Positions 63,906-64,000 of a DNA stretch of 64,000 bases are shown piece after piece (within the stretch, counting starts at the first letter, position 1; every line of letters starts with the position of its first letter). The DNA comes from Tessaracoccus caeni (lineage in GTDB: Bacteria; Actinomycetota; Actinomycetes; Propionibacteriales; Propionibacteriaceae), in assembly GCF_029211185.1 (NCBI RefSeq), contig NZ_JARGDO010000005.1:124001-188000 (forward strand). The letters run 5' to 3'. The notes under the pieces are model-generated. The model worked only from the letters and a program-made list of their open reading frames with translations, had not been told where the DNA came from and did not search any database. Both the position numbers and the translations under genes were made by a program.

Positions 63906-64000
63906 ATGGGAATCAGGTACTACGCATATGCGTTCGATCGCAACGACACCGAGCAGGCACTCGCCAATCCTCGCGACTTCTTGTCCGACGACCCACTCGC
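63906..64000 (+). CDS. Unidentified protein, N-terminal 31 residues only
   Basis: The ORF starts at ATG 63906 with AGGGC just ahead and runs off the window. The visible part, MGIRYYAYAFDRNDTEQALANP then FLSDDPLA, resembles short uncharacterised actinobacterial proteins of that N-terminal type, but nothing can be assigned. No signal peptide is visible. Confidence 0.55.
   Translation, partial: MGIRYYAYAFDRNDTEQALANPRDFLSDDPL

Overview
The window is about 64 kb of chromosome from a high-GC actinobacterium. Three clusters support this: pafB-pafC-tatA-tatC-dgk-helY, parA/RHH/scpA/scpB/rluB, and a ClgR/PopR-type regulator beside a clpP pair. GTG starts, 4-bp start/stop overlaps and apparently leaderless promoters are common. 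The PTS, mannitol and beta-glucoside genes would suit a fermentative Propionibacteriaceae-like organism, but the genus is my inference. Most of the DNA is housekeeping, and I see no prophage, transposase or CRISPR array.

Layout. 1-8.0 kb: 3'-truncated thiL, ddl and plsC on the minus strand; a three-gene plus-strand set with two tandem paralogous GTPases; a large SF1 helicase-nuclease on the minus strand. 8.3-14.5 kb: a dicarboxylate/amino-acid symporter; an alternative clpP pair whose second member lacks the catalytic serine; a PopR/ClgR-like regulator ending in Leu-Ala-Ala; an orphan gene; a MazEF-like toxin-antitoxin pair; a PadR/membrane-protein pair behind a 31-bp palindrome. 14.5-21.6 kb: an S9 peptidase, a small monooxygenase, an APH-type kinase, a three-gene ABC exporter with a very structured upstream region, and an AbrB/PIN toxin-antitoxin pair. 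21.7-26 kb: an ArsR/SRPBCC pair and leuCD with a divergent IclR regulator. 26-30.4 kb: an uncharacterised operon of a binding-protein/vWA lipoprotein, an XpaC-like membrane protein and TelA. 30.5-35.3 kb: a beta-glucoside PTS operon controlled by a BglG antiterminator through a clear RAT/terminator leader, then tRNA-Glu and tRNA-Gln. 35.3-41.2 kb: a CAAX protease, an FAH hydrolase, cimA divergent from leuB, and an ECF sigma factor with a membrane partner. 41.3-45.8 kb: mtlD-mtlA, a remnant of a sugar-kinase gene and a frameshifted lacI-type regulator. 45.8-49.4 kb: ilvBNC behind an attenuator with a Leu/Val-rich leader peptide. 49.4-57.9 kb: a membrane protein, a HIT protein, hisF, helY, a lipid kinase, tatCA and pafCB. 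57.9-64 kb: gluQ, an FKBP lipoprotein, rluB, scpB, scpA, an RHH protein, parA, a repeat-rich gap and the start of an unidentified gene.

How it works together. Branched-chain amino-acid synthesis is spread over four loci (leuCD, cimA, leuB, ilvBNC), each with its own visible control signal. Sugar uptake is covered by two PTS operons with different control logic, antitermination and LacI-type operators. The strongest unusual candidates are the alternative Clp protease module with a predicted dead subunit and its own conditional regulator, the SBP-vWA/XpaC/TelA operon, and a roughly 75-bp hairpin whose mismatches are nearly all G-U pairs in the plus-strand RNA.
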